A DNA stretch of 64,000 bases, from contig NC_091048.1 in NCBI RefSeq assembly GCF_963966145.1, forward strand, positions 17,050,001 through 17,114,000. Direction: 5' to 3'. The first letter of the stretch is position 1, and the number at the start of each line of letters is the position of its first letter. The notes under the pieces were generated by a model. The model was not told the DNA's origin, did no database searches, and saw nothing but the letters and a program-made list of their open reading frames with translations. The translations under genes were made by a program, and so were the position numbers. Source of the stretch: Tenebrio molitor. Its lineage: Eukaryota; Arthropoda; Insecta; Coleoptera; Tenebrionidae. This document shows positions 42,700-56,422 of this stretch, piece after piece.

Positions 42700-43586
42700 A
42701 TATACTCTCGAGCGCCAGCGAGTGAGGATAGTATTGCGATTTGAAAAATCGCACTTTGATCACGAATTGCGTATACTATTTTTTCCAACGTCGCTTATGA
42801 AAATGAGTTCAATTTTAAATTTTTGTATAATTATTTTACTCCCCTATTTTTTGAATCTTCCGGATCTGGAGTTTCAATTAATCCAAATAAAAGTGTTTTA
42901 AATTTTTATATTAATAAGTAGGTAGTAGTTTATTAATGTAGTAGATTGTTAAATAAATTTTCCTCACTAGTGAGTTTACTTTCTCCATTTTCCTCACTAG
43001 TGATGGAAACGCCTATTTTCGTCACTAAATTGGATGATGAAAGTATCATTTTCATAATCGACGATGGAAAAAATGTTTTCCAACATCGCTAACTGCAGCT
43101 AACGAGTGTTCAAATAAATTTGTGGTCAAGCAAGCCGTTGTTCTTTCTTTCTTTTCCAAATGTAAGTCGTTTTTTTGTTGACTAATCCTTCTGAGTAACC
43201 TAATTCATTTGTTGTGATAACTGACAACTGCTGTTTTCAATTTATTTTATTTCTCTCTCTTTCAAACTTTCAACTGTTCCACTCTTTCGCCCTACACTTC
43301 CTGTTTGACGAAATATTTCATACCTGATGAGCTACGCCATACGTTAACGGTAACAAAAGCAAATACTTATTAATATAAAAATTTAAAACACTGTTAATTG
43401 CATTAATTGAAACTCCAGATCCGGAAAATTCAAAAAATAGGGTAGTAAAATAATTATAAAGAAATTTAAAATTGAGACTCATTTTCATAAGCGATGTTGG
43501 AAAAAATAGTATACACAATTCGTGATCAAAGTGCGATTTTTCAACTCGCAATACTATCCTCACTCGCTGGCGCTCGAGAGTATATC
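42700..43586. repeat. Fold-back repeat with arms of about 225 bp
   Basis: The left arm (42700-42925) and right arm (43360-43586) are inverted copies. They contain CTCGAGCGCCAGCGAGTGAG, CTCCAGATCCGG and AATACTATCCTCAC-type stretches. The outer flanks (42490-42515 and 43590-43625) are also inverted. A frame at 43318-43563 lies wholly within the right arm and is not convincing as a gene. Confidence 0.8.
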
Positions 43587-43589
43587 ATA

Positions 43590-46500
43590 TATTGCTCGTT
43601 GAAAAATCAGGCACTTTCATCACTTATATGTGTAATATACTATTCCCACTTTATTAACTACTCTTCATGATTGACAGATGAACTGATAGTTCAAACAAAA
43701 TATGGAAAACCAATTAGGTACTTATGAAGAAACATTTTAATTAGAACTTTAAGGGACGAGAATAAATTGAAGCTTCTTGTACATAATTAATCATTTTCAT
43801 TTGGTTTAATTTCAAGATTTTTATTTCGTGTAGAGTAATACGAGACTAAAATTATAATATCAGCCTCTTGAGGTACGGAGACTTCTACGTGCATCCACTA
43901 ATATACGTTGCCATTACTTTACGTGCACGTTTACGGTCGCAATTACGGGTGCTTAAATGCTACATTCAGACTAGTTACAATGCTATAAAGGTAAATCTGA
44001 GTTGTAATTTCAATGTCTCAAAATTAATTTAAAGTTTTCGTTTGTATGTTATACATATTTCGTTCTAATTTACTTTCAGTACCTCGCCACCAAAAATTAA
44101 TCACAACTTTCACGCGACCTTCCACTTTAATACAAAACCTGGGTTCACACCACCTGCATAATAAAAACTGTAATTATTAATTTTTACAGGAAGCGACGAC
44201 GCAAGAATGAAATTGTGGCTCTTTTAAAAAATTTTGAATACCTAATTTGGCGGTTGTACTTGAATAACGAGATTTCCCCTCGAGTTTGTTGCGAGACCCG
44301 AAATTTGAAAACTCCGTTTCGATAATGCTCCAATTTCTTGAAATGGAATGAATTACGAGCGCAATTTCAGAGAAACACTTTTATTTTCTTTTCCGTTAGT
44401 GAAGAAGGATTTAAAATCGAATTGTGATCACAGTCGGGCCCCAGAGAATTAAAGCTTTCGCGACACATTTTCAGTCATTACGGCATTTCTTCGTAGATAC
44501 GTTGCAAAGAGAGAATAAAATGCAGTTAAAGATGGATGCGAACTTGGTTTTGTCAATACCGATTTGCCACCTAATGACGTTTGATTGTGTGTGGCGGCGT
44601 TGACGTCAGCAGCTTCCACAAAGGAGTCGATATTGGCTGGACGTGGAAGTTTGCTGGACAAGTTGCTTTCAATGAATCTTCATAATATAATACCTGAATC
44701 CTGAAAAGTATGTTTTCAGTATGAATGGGACGGAAATTGTGTCGAAGTTGCGTGTTTGATAACGATCTACCTCTGACATGTACAAGTTTTTTCTACTTCT
44801 ATATTCTTAATGCGATTCCGACGTATACATATAAAAATACCACAAAATAAACACTACGATAATATAAAATTACACAATGTATCGCTTTTTTAATCAAAGA
44901 AAGAGCGTCCTAATTTACATCTGAAACTCCTACTGGTATTGAAATTGCGGGAATTGTATTTCAGAGCTTGTTATTTTAGACTACAACGAACGTTACAAAC
45001 CTCCAGACGGCCTGTGAAATACTCATCAGGGGGCAATTCCAAACACCTGCATACAAAAGATAAAAATTGTTTCGTACTGCGTGGAAATTTCCAATATTTG
45101 ATTTTAGAGGGGTTTCAGGATAATAGCGGCGTAATTATTCTTTCAATTCAAAATTTATTAATGGAGACGATAATGCACATCGATCCATGTATTATACTCG
45201 AGAACTTTTGCATTTATACGGACAGCTACATAATAAACGAATGAAAAATGTAGTGAAAAGTCCTTAATAAAGAAGATCGATTTTCCACCAGAGCATTAAA
45301 GTTCTGACTCTCCAACATAGGACCGTTGATATATTTTTCAACTTTTATGACTAACCGAACGCTAGCTGGTGGATTTATTCCACCGAAAAAGCCCAACATT
45401 CCGTCGGAAACTTTTTTAAATTTCGTTAAATAATAATTACATCTGAAACTTACCGAGATCCGGAATTTGGGGTCGAAAGGAACACATCGCGATTTCCACA
45501 ATTTCAACCTTATTCTGTCCCATCCGAATATCTAGTTCAGTGAAAGTTTTAATGTGATAACAAACTTTTATAGTACATAATCTAAAATGACATTATTATA
45601 AAAAATATTTAAATATTAGCAAATTGATAAACTTCCGTAACTTTAATGTACAAACTTTGCAGAAAGTTATAAACTGAAACTTTCGCAATTAAAATTTTAA
45701 GTTGTTTGGCTTGTTATCACTACAGAAACAGTTTTAATATTTTAGAAACGAGTACTCTCAAAATAGATTTAAAAGTTAATTATTATAATTTCACTTCAAT
45801 TTTCTTTCTTCTACCTACAATCTAATTGTAAGAATATATTATTAATTCAAAATAGCATTTCAGTAATTTGAAATTTTATTTTATTAGATACATGAAATCC
45901 ACGGTTTATTATATCGGTGTTCATTTCTCCTCAAAGTTGGCATTGAAGGGTCAACTGTGAACGCACCACGGATTACAGATCACGGATCAGCTGTTTAAAT
46001 CTAACATCACTTTTTGCGTTGTTTGTGTTTTTACTCTGTAGACTATATTATAACGAGTGATGCGTTTACAATCTTCAATGCTAATTTTGAGGATAAATTT
46101 TCATATTATTGAGAGCTACTCTAATAATTACATCTACATGTTTTAGTTAGGTAACGTTTTATAGAAAACGCAAAAAGTAAAGCATTTCGTCATCTAATTC
46201 TAGAGAGTTCTTAGAGGACTTCTATTCCGATGGATGCACCCGCGGGTGGTACGTTTCATGTTTTCTTATTCTTCAGTCTAGTCTTTTAAAAACTGCAATT
46301 CTGGGACGTCTTCTTGATGAATATACCTGTCACGTAAAAACGGTAACAGCGCCGGTAGCAAATGCATGTTCACATACTCATTGTTTCAGAAAATTTTTAC
46401 TAAAGAAAAAAGAACCATAAAACTTGAACAAAATTACAAACAAGAATAGAAATAATAAGTAGAGACAAAGGAAAGAACTGAAAATACAAATGGGAACAGA

Positions 46501-47212
46501 AAGTAAGGTAAGACCATATTGACAGCAAGATGTTCTTTGACAAGCAGTATATATTGTAACTAATTTTGATCTTGAGTTATTATGTTGAAATAATTTATAC
46601 TGAATTCATATGCAATGTTATCAAATCTTTTTTCAGGTAAAATCGACACAATGTTATTTGTTGAAAATGCTGTAAATGGCATAGTAAATTGGTTTATAAC
46701 TCTTCAAAATTGTTATTCCATTAGTCTATAAAGCTAAGCTAATTAACATTTTTCTCCTGATCTTAAAGTTAAACAGCATACCATTGAATTGTCTGGCGAA
46801 TTTTGGGACACCCTAATATGTACCGGGTGTTCGCTGTAAAGCGCGGGTGGGTTTATTTTTGATTAAAGTTGCAAATTTGAAATTTTTGCATCTGAGTCAG
46901 TATGCATGAAGACATAACCCAGTTTAGAGTCATTATTCAGCCTGAGGCGCACCCAACATCTCCATTTAAAAATTTTTAATGACACCCAATTTTTTTTACT
47001 AATAGATTATGAAAGAAGACACTTTTGTCAGCTTGTAAGTTTTAAAAAAATTAACAGGTTTTAAGGAAACGTTTTTGATTTTGAAAATCAAGTTGACTTG
47101 GTTAGAGCAACTAAAACAAGTGAATAAATTATTCAAAGCCTAAATAGGATAGCAAAAAAAATTAATAGTGCGAATAACAATAACAGATGATAAAAAGAAT
47201 AATAATAGTGTT
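43590..47212. other. Largely single-copy non-coding DNA
   Basis: No gene could be supported. About 45935-46095 is a diverged relative of the MITE at 39144-39329. The minus-strand frame at 44449-44661 (MSSKLPRPANIDSFVEAADV) has coding-like composition but no matching splice partners. Mixed GC islands suggest regulatory DNA or unannotated exons; nothing more can be said from sequence alone. Confidence 0.4.
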
Positions 47213-47307
47213 GTGATAATGAGCCCGACGGAATTGAAAATGCAACCCACAATACATTTGCAATTGATATTTTAATTAATTTAATTTCATTTCGGGCTCA
47301 TTATCAC
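47213..47307. repeat. Hairpin with 16-bp perfect arms
   Basis: GTGATAATGAGCCCGA at 47213-47228 and its exact inverse at 47292-47307, with a 63-nt AT-rich loop. Probably a tiny MITE. Confidence 0.65.
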
Positions 47308-49087
47308 TCGTGAAATACCCTGTACAGAACTGAATATGCAACTTATTTTTTTACCGTCCACGTTTAAAGTTTTACTAACTGCGGTAGAAAAAGCTCTAAA
47401 CGAAAACATAACATTAAATAATTCGTTAAGCAATTTTAGAAAATAACCGGAATTTAGAAAATAAAGCCAAGTTAAAGAGACCAGAATTAGCGGTATAATA
47501 GAAGAGATTTCAAAGGTTTTATGCTTTAAAAGGAGAGGTTAAAGAGATAATTGAAACAATGGAAGAGCCATTCCAGAGATCATCGAGCTAAAGCGTGGAC
47601 ATTTTTACGATCAATGACGGACAAAGATCAAAAACAGCACAGTCTAGCGAATTGTAGAAGAACTCTTAGTATTATAATTTGGATCAGCTCAAAAAGCACA
47701 AGAAAAACGTTATAATGGATCAAATCCATCTAACCCGTCAAGCTAGGAAGTAAAGGTGAATTCTCCTGGAAAATCGGAATGTGTGGGTTTAATAAAAAGG
47801 AAGAGATGAACCGACATGCCGCCCATGTGTGGAGACAGATGTCTAGGACCAGAACACGGCTTTAGATTAGCACCGAGATAACACTTGAATGTGTACGAGT
47901 TCAACAGAGAAAGAGGGAAGATATTGTTTTTGTTTTTTGCGAAATAAAATGGGTAGGAAAACCATTAACGACACTTAAGTTGATTTTTGGACGAATTAAC
48001 ATTAATAAGGAAAGGCACGTTATGGGGGAGTAGGACATATAGTGTAAAAAATCGTTAAAACTAACACGCCAGCTAAAAATAGACAAAGCCATTACAAATC
48101 CTGTAATCACCTGAAGGTTGGCGTAAATTATAAACGACAGTTCCCCTGTGAACAGAAGCTTGTAAAAAATTACCATTTTGAGCTGAAACGGGAATTTCAT
48201 CAAAGCAAGACTGACAGTACAAAGACGTTCGGAATTTAAAAATGAATGAAAATAAATGAAGCCTTCCTACACAATTTATTGATTGATCGAGTTCTAGTTT
48301 GCAAGATTCGACTCCTTTGGGGCGAACATTATGTAAACACTGCCAACTTTTTGTCGGCAGCTCTGTCGACCGACTTGTGCATTCGAATTAAAAAAATATT
48401 TTTCCAGTTCTTCTTTATCGGCTTGGTTGAAAAAGTGCTTTCGAAGCAGACCCGCAAGATATTATCTTTTCGGGCCCAGCAGATAATCATCGCCGGTGCG
48501 AAGCAGCGGAGATGGGGGTGTAATTTAATAGTGTTGTACGATTTCGATGGGTAAAGTATATTGGGGTAGATTCATCCGCAATAGCGAAGGAAAGGCGCTC
48601 GTGCGCGCACAGCTCCATCGACCGGGCCAGGCCAGCCCTGACCTCGACCCACTATAACATAAAGGGTCAAAACTTGGGCTAAATTCTACCACCACCGCCG
48701 CCGCCACTTCACCCACTTACGTCACGATTTTTTACTGTCGTGACAATATCTTTAGTCTTTTCATGCTTTAATAATAGCCCACCATCAGACCTCGGGTTTC
48801 AAACCGGGAGCACTCCGCAATTTCCAGTCTTGGGATTTAAAGGGTTAATTCATGATTGAGATAACAATAGCACAGTCGCACTTATTTCAGCCCCTAAAAT
48901 CGCTTGTACTAACTAAAACCGATATTCATACCGCTGATGATTAAATCATTCCTATTAAAATGTCAAAATTGTTTATTCCACGACCAAGAATTCTTTTTTA
49001 TGAAAGTTTTTAGTTATGCTAAGTAGAACTGGCATATATTTAATAAATAAAATATATCTCGAGAAGAATATGAACATCTGGAACATG
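47308..49087. other. Non-coding stretch with a GC-rich island at 48550-48730
   Basis: 48580-48720 is much richer in GC than its surroundings, with a (CCACCGCCGCCGCC)-like stretch and TTACGTCACG (a CRE-like site) at about 48718. This could be a promoter or first exon. The minus-strand frame at 48525-48716 (MGEVAAAVVV) may simply follow from composition. 47330-47880 is purine-rich, possibly a decayed retroelement, but no domain is recognisable. Confidence 0.35.
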
Positions 49088-49343
49088 CAGTGTTATTTTG
49101 AAAGTTGTGTAGATATTTTAACCTGAGGTAGTACGTGTTAAAATTAGGCAAAATAACTCAACTTGCCTTACACAATTGTTAATGGTTTAGAAGAGAATAA
49201 AAGAAATCAGTTTGTTTGGGAACCGCTGAAAATTTTCAAATTTGGCGGGCAGTTTTTGTATAAGGCAGTATTGGTTCAATCGTTACCTTTTGTGGGGTTC
49301 TATCACAGGTTAAAATATCTGCACAACTTTCAAAATCACTCTG
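49088..49343. mobile_element. 256-bp deletion derivative of the 56.4-kb element
   Basis: The left part (49088-49255) matches 56423-56595 and the right part (49275-49343) matches 57855-57921, with the 1.25-kb interior absent. It is a short non-autonomous derivative of the mariner-like element at 56423-57921. Confidence 0.85.
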
Positions 49344-52300
49344 TATGCAATCTATGCAGTGCATAGCGTTAAATAAAAGAATTATTGAATAAGGTTTGAT
49401 TTAAGTTAACCCAGATCATTTAGTGAAATGGAATGAAATACGAGTACAATCGTTATAATCTCCGTGCCAATCTTCTCACACGCCAACATCGATAAAATAA
49501 TAACAATTAGAATAATAACGTCTTCTCTGGTGATATATGAGAATTGAGCTTAAAAGCTTTCACCGTATTAGGTATAATATGTTTGAAAAATTTATGACAG
49601 ATAAACATGAAGCCGTGGGATGAACTCCTCGATTTATATGCAGTTTTTGCTTTCGTTACGATCAGTTTAAAAAATGTTTCTCGAAAATTGGTTCGTGATA
49701 AATATCGCAATTTTCTGACAGATGAAGTGTCAACTCAGCACCCGGTCGGAAAGTTGCCGTCGTGAGTGGGAAAACATAATCCAATTACTTTTGATCTCAA
49801 TTAAAACAAACCGGAAAACCGAATTTGAAGTTTTACACTTGAGTTCGATTAACTCTTTCCCATAATGTCATTTTTTATAATTATCGAACCGTAATTTTAT
49901 TATGTCACGAAACGGGGTTACTTCTTTGACGCAAACCTTTCTCTAATGAGACACCTCGCTAGAAGACATCAATTTAAGTGAAAGAACAAGATAATAAACA
50001 TAAATGAAACGTCTGTTTTTCCATCATCTATCAAAGACCGTCGAGAAAGTTTCCTTTTGAAACACACACAGACTTTAATAATATTTTTCTTTTTCCTTGA
50101 TGATTTCTATTTTTCCTCTCAATCTTTATTTTGTTAGAGTCCTAAGTTTGCATTCATCAGTGCCACAAAAACAGGAATATTTTTATGCCGACATTAAACA
50201 TTTTCATTTAATATACAAAATTTTTGGATGTGTAACATAAATGATTCGTAACATAATCTTGAGAGGCGTACACGACCTAAGCCCTGTCACGAGCTGAATA
50301 ACAACTATCGAATTTGAATCGCTTTTGCTGTAAGGATTAGAAGCAAATCTACGAACCCAAAGCTTTATTAATGTTGTACCAGATCGATGTTCAGTGGGAG
50401 TGACGTGATTATTAATGACCCCTGTCAATAAATATCGCCTTAAAATAAAGCGCACCCTAAATTACCCACCACACCAAGAAAAAAATTCAGTATTGATATT
50501 ATTGATAAAAGAAAAAGAGAAAGAGAGAGGAAGACCAATCACCAATCATTTCTATTGCCTATTCAGATATGCCGGATTCATTGGTATAACTTGTAATTTC
50601 ATAAATATTAAAGTCTTGATTTTTGTGTCGCTTTACGAAATTACAAACCAAACGTCCAATCAGAAAACTGAAGCAGTCAATAATCAATAACATAAATGTA
50701 GGATTGTATTGTTGCTATAAATAATTTGCTAGGAGGTGTTTGTTGCGAAAGGAAAAGGGAAAGAAATTCAATTACATTTTTGCGTTGTTTACGATTATTA
50801 CATTATTCATAACCTTTCTGTGGGGTTGAACAAACCACCATCCAAATAAATGAATCCGCAGGCTTAGATAGACCTCCCACTCGTCACATGTAAAATGAAC
50901 CCGGCGCATCCACCATTTTTAGACGTGAAGCAATATGCGACCAAGTGTTATTCTCGGACATAATTAATGCGATTTTAGAATTTGTGAGCGGCTCATTAAT
51001 AATGTGTAACCGCTTGAAAAATTAATGAAGCCGTATCCCGGCGCATCCACCATTCATGGAAAATTTAATTGAAGGGAATATTTCCGGCTTGCCAGTTTTC
51101 CTTTAGGAAACTTGTAGGTCGAATGAATTTTGTGGGCTAGAATCGGTCGCTGCGATAATATAAATCAATTGCGCAAAAGTGTGCTTGACAATTTCCCGAC
51201 ATATCGTGCGGTTGCAGATCCAGATGCATCCGAAAGCACAATTATCCCCACTTTTCCAATATGTGGGTGTGATTTCTGTGAAAATTGGACTCGTTATCTG
51301 AGAGTACTCCTCAAGGGTGAAAAATAGGCGGGATATGATTAGAGACGGCACGTTTTGTGTCAATCTGCGTTAGCAAAATGGCCCAGGGATTAGATTTTAT
51401 AAGGTCAAAAGTGAAAAGTTCAGATCCTGGGCACGATCGACTCGGCTGAGCGTGAGCTATCGAGTTGTCCGGTAATTTAGCAATCCTGAGATGGTAAAGA
51501 GAAAAATTTTGCGCGTAATAATTTCAGTGTCGTAATTATTTTTAACCGTGGTGTGATTAATTGGCGGAGAACACGAACGCTTTAAAATTTAAATTCAGAT
51601 GGTCTATAAATAGACTGTTTTTCCAATGGGATTTTCGTAGATGAGATTCAGTTGCAAGTTGCAGATTTGACTGAATCTCTCGATGGTGCTTGTCATTCGG
51701 GGCTGTAATTAGTGGTAAATATTTGATGCTCGGTTTATACAAAATGGCGTTCCTTCGTTAAATCGCTGTGTAACGTTTTCAATGTGAATCAATTTTGCTG
51801 GTTTTGCAGGGATTCGAAATGACCCAATTTGGTTCTTTGAAAGGTAACATCACGAACTAGGAAATTTCGGAAAATTATCTAAATTTACATCTAGACTGAA
51901 TCTAGCCGATTCGCCCGCAAATATTGATATAAGAGTTAAGATAAAGGATAAAGTCCGGGCAGGATCAATACTCGCCATCCTTTAGCCAACTTCTACTTTA
52001 ATTACATTGTGATAATAATCGACAAAACGCCCTCACAGTCGCCGCCTTTGAAAATTGATGTCCTCCTGCTAATAATCCTATTTAATTAAAACCACACGTA
52101 ATGTGTTTGTTTTTTCCTTGTTAATCACACGCTTTGTGTAGTTTTTCCTTAATTTCGCCCGTTTAACAAGAAGTGCTGACGCACTCCATTAACTTAATGA
52201 AACCATTTTTATGCGCCATCAGGGCAAACTGAACTAACTAATAATTAAGGAGGAGAGCTACCGGATCTACTTTTTGAAACCACCTAATGGAGGTAATGCA

Positions 52301-53560
52301 GTTTCGTGTTCAAACATACAAGTAACTCATTTCTTTAGAATAAACTGTTTAGGTAAATCTCTGTCTTTATTTTAATTGTACACCTAATTCGCATATTTTG
52401 TGAAATGATCTGAAAAGAGAGCGAGAGCGGTTCATTAAAAGGGGCCTCGCGGGTAGGACGTGTACGTTTAAAATTTTTATTAAAACATGTTTCAGCCCTC
52501 GGCATCTTGTTTCCTTAATTTACTTTTCTTTAAATATCAGCGATATTTTCGTAAAGAGAGGGTAAATAATTTTTACGGGATGTTATTAAAGATGGTCGAG
52601 GCAGGTGCATGCTATTCTATTTTCCTGCGTCGGCTACCATGCAAAAATGCGAATAAATAGAAATGTTTTAAAATAACTCAGCAAGTGTGATTGCACGCCT
52701 GTCGACATCGACCACCGCTGACAACGTGGATAAGGTTAATGAGGTGAGACTGGAGAAGGAGAGGGTTATTATTAGTTCTGTGACCGTAGACTTTTATTCA
52801 ATAAAAATGAAAGGATAACGCGCAGAACGGTTGGAACGACTTAAACTTGAAATCCACTCAACAGAATAGAAAAACCACATACGACTTGCTACTTTTTGTA
52901 GTGAAGATAGCGAGAAAAGCAGACAAACTTGGTATTTTATGTCGCTACTATTAATTATAATACAGGTTGGTGCATGCACGACGGAGTTAATGGAGGCATG
53001 TGAGGTCAAAACAAGATCCTAGCGTGTGTATGTTAAGGGGAAAGTCCTTCGGGAAAAAGGTTTGCTAAATATAGCCGTCCATCCTTTACTTTGTGAGTTC
53101 ATGTTTTTCACTTAATGCGATTGTGCTATAAGGAGATTGCATTTTTTTCCACGTAAAAGCACATGCAAGAAGTTGGAACCAACAGAAATTAAAATAAATT
53201 TTAACGATTGTATTTCGTTTAACAATGTGTACAGTAACTTTATTCAATTGATGCGTTGTTGCAGTAATGTCCTGAATGTAATAAAACTTGTAATAATTTT
53301 ATCGTAATAACACACTTTCAGTTTTCAAAATTAAAAAAATGAATCACGGAACAAACATCTCCATTTAAATTGGTCGCTAAGTTCCGTGTACGAGGGTGGA
53401 TCGTTATTTAGTACGCCGCACGCACAAGTCGTTGAGTGATGATTAACGAATGGACATTTGTCAGTGAAATCTGTGAAATTGGGTTAGTTCCTTTTTTAAT
53501 TAGTCGCTAAAGTTTGTCCTGTTTAGGAAAGAATAAAATGCTTACTATTAACTATGTATA
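49344..53560. other. Single-copy non-coding DNA
   Basis: No gene could be supported. The 18-bp motif CCCGGCGCATCCACCATT occurs twice (50899-50916 and 51037-51054) in the same orientation. Otherwise it is mixed-composition sequence with many TAAT and ATTAAT motifs, as in insect enhancer-rich regions (inference). Confidence 0.4.
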
Positions 53561-54716
53561 CAGTGCTTTTTTTTTAACTGTTGCCATAGGGAATTTCATG
53601 GTAAAACTTGTACCCCCTGTTAACTTTTGTTCTGATGAAAATATTCAAACCATTTTTGGAACAAAGTTGGAAGATTTTTTAAACTATCGGATAGATTACA
53701 ATTCAATATCCTAAACTGTCGAAAAAGTTGTGAAAAAATATTTCAAGCGCGCCGGAATAATAGTACGTCGAGCGGCCGCCAGAATAGCGTCCCTATCGGC
53801 TCAACTAGCACCTGAGACCTGACCATCTCCACTTTTGACTTTTGTCACTTTCATTTAAAAAATAAATAGCGAGATCTCCTCGAGGTTATGATTAAAATAA
53901 ATAATAAATTAAAATATAAAACCTAATTTTTGTTCCCATATCGCCTACTACGTTTTTTGTCAAATTATTTACGTTCATTAATTTCAACTTTGAAGAGTAA
54001 AATTAGTAAAATAAAACTGTTTGTCGTTCGTTGTTCAAACAGTATGCATTACATAGTCGTATTAATGATTTATTACAAAAATAAAGATTTGCACCAAATC
54101 TGCAGTGGATGATAAGTTAACAGAGGGTATAATTTTTACCATGCAATTCCCTACGGCAACAGTTAAAAAAAAACGCATAAGAGGTCAACCAGAAACTGTG
54201 GATGAATTAAGGGCAAGAATAACACGCGGAGAAATTTTCAAGATCGCTTGGGACATTGTCTAGCAGTCGAAGGAACACACTGAACATTTCCTTTAATAAT
54301 TTCTGTTAATTTGTTGAGTTATTTGTGCGTTAACGTTTTGTTTTTTTTTAATTAATAAATGTTTACATGTTCTGCCTTCCAAAAGCTAATTTAATCATAG
54401 CCTCCAGGAGATCTCGCTATTTTTTAAATGAAAGTGACAAAAGTCAAAAGTGGAGATGGTAAGGTGCTGGTTGAGCCGACAGGGACGCTATTCTGGCGAC
54501 CGCTCGACCTACTATCATTCCGGCGCGCTAGAAAATATTTTTTTCACAACTTTTTCGACAGTTTAGGATATTGAATTGTATTCTGTCCGATAGTTTAAAA
54601 AATCTTCAAACTTTGTTCCAAAAATGGTTTGAATATTTTCATCAGAACAAAAGTTAACAGGGGGTATAAGTTTTACCATGCAATTCCCTATGGCAACAGT
54701 TAAAAAAAATGCACTG
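53561..54716. mobile_element. Fold-back element with long TIRs, copy 2
   Basis: 1156 bp, TA-flanked. The left arm (53561-53830) and right arm (about 54430-54716) match those of 37966-38694, including the GCGGCCGC block. An extra right-end-like segment lies inside (54113-54172). It is followed by a plus-strand coding remnant at about 54177-54260 (RGQPETVDELRARITRGE), which resembles the C-terminal tail of a mariner-type transposase. Confidence 0.85.
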
Positions 54717-54749
54717 TATGCATTAGGCTATGACGTTATGAGTAATGTA

Positions 54750-54885
54750 CAGGGTCATTATAAATGATTGTCCCATCGCAGTAGGGGTTGGTGACGTAGT
54801 TGAATGTGCGAGGCTGCGGCACATCCAAAATTCGTGTGGGTTTTCAACGCCAACTGCGATGGGACAATCATTTGTAATAACCCTG
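54750..54885. mobile_element. 136-bp MITE, CAGGGTCATTATAAATGATT ends
   Basis: TA-flanked, with inverted ends of about 40 bp (CAGGGTCATTATAAATGATT, then GTCCCATCGCAGT). Its outer ends resemble those of 26781-27097. It is non-coding. Confidence 0.85.
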
Positions 54886-56422
54886 TAGATATTTAAAAGA
54901 TTTTAAACTTAGAACTTAGCTGATCACTAATACAAATTTTTTGAAACATTTGTTACGGTGTATGAAATTTAAATAGACCAGTATGACCTTGAGTCAAAAT
55001 GCTCAAGTGAAGTTCATCACCTCCTCAAAAATTTTGTATAATGTTGCAACCACCTCACTAGAAAACGTTTGATGAATGTTTTTTGGGATTTTATGGAGCA
55101 CTTTTGATTGACAATTTACCGTGTAGACAGAGTAAGAAACGGTGAAACTGAGATGTTCCGATTCACAGACACTGACTTTTAATGGCTGCTATCCATAATG
55201 TAGGTTTTAATATCGGAGAAACTGACTCATGGACCAGATCTAGTCCTCAGCGACTGTAGTTTTAAGGTAGGAAAAAGAATGCTTCGAGGCATAAACAAAC
55301 GATTTTTTTCCAAGGATAGTTCAAGATATGTTGAAAATTAAAATTATCTTAGACTTAAGACTTTAGCATCCATTTCGGGGAAAAAAAAATATGAACCATC
55401 CTCGTATGTGTCATTTAGATGTGGGATTGGGACATTCATCTCTATTTTGTTATATTGCTGTGAAAATAATATTGCAGTAATTAGTGATTTAGATAAAATG
55501 TAGTATAAAATTAAAATGTAAATATTTTTCAATGTTGATTGACTGTTATACTGTTAATTGTCATATTGTAATTGAATTTTTATATGTAACCAAAAAAAAA
55601 AAACTCTTCAGTCAACTTTGATGTGTTTAATCATGTGTCGTATCCTTTCAATTCTTTCACAATTTCTTAAAAAAGAAACTCTTATAGAGGGAACTCTCCT
55701 AATGTGAATTTTTTTTCTACATGTCTCAAAAACTAGTGAAGTTAGGTTTTTGTTTATTTATAAAGGTAAAAATAAGCTAAAGATAACAACAACAGCATTT
55801 GTGACTCGCTCTAATTTTCTGTAAAGGTATTTTGAAAGAATTCCCTCTTTATAGCTTGTTATTGAGAAAAAAATTAAATTTAAATTTAAATAAATCTCCA
55901 GACAACCTACTCGCGTAGTTTATGATAAACATAAAGAAAATTTCCAAGAATTCATAACACTTTAAAAAATGTAATACATAATTGTGGCTTCTATACGTCG
56001 ACATTTTTCTTAGAAATATTAAAAGTAAATTGCTTTAGTAAAAAATTTCAACAAAACATTTTGTTATATGTAATATATTTTTTATTTTCATATATATTTT
56101 CAGTAAATATTCTCTAATAGGTATAACTTGATAAGTACTCGTAAGTTATAACCATTAAATTTAAAATTGTTTACTTTCGGATTAATTAAAGCAAACAATT
56201 TAAGAACAAAATATATTTTGTAATAAGCATAAAGGTTATTTATTATCAAACAACAAAAATTGAAATATATTTACTGAATTTCTCAGAGACATCACATGCA
56301 ACAGAAGTTTGTATTGTGTCTTATTTTATATTATATTGTTCATCTAAAGAATCATTTTCAATAAAAAAAAATTAAAGTAATCGTACAGAAGATGAAAATC
56401 GGGAGATGAAATAATAGATATA
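54886..56422. other. Non-coding stretch
   Basis: AT-rich sequence with no gene or recognisable repeat. The frame at 55344-55532 looks accidental. Confidence 0.45.

Noticed and set aside
44449..44661. A 70-codon minus-strand frame beginning MSSKLPRPANIDSF
   Set aside because: Its composition is coding-like, but no splice partners or recognisable domain were found. It is kept only as a note.
48525..48716. Minus-strand frame MGEVAAAVVVEF in a GC-rich island
   Set aside because: The alanine/valine run follows from a GCC/GCG repeat. No splice or domain support.
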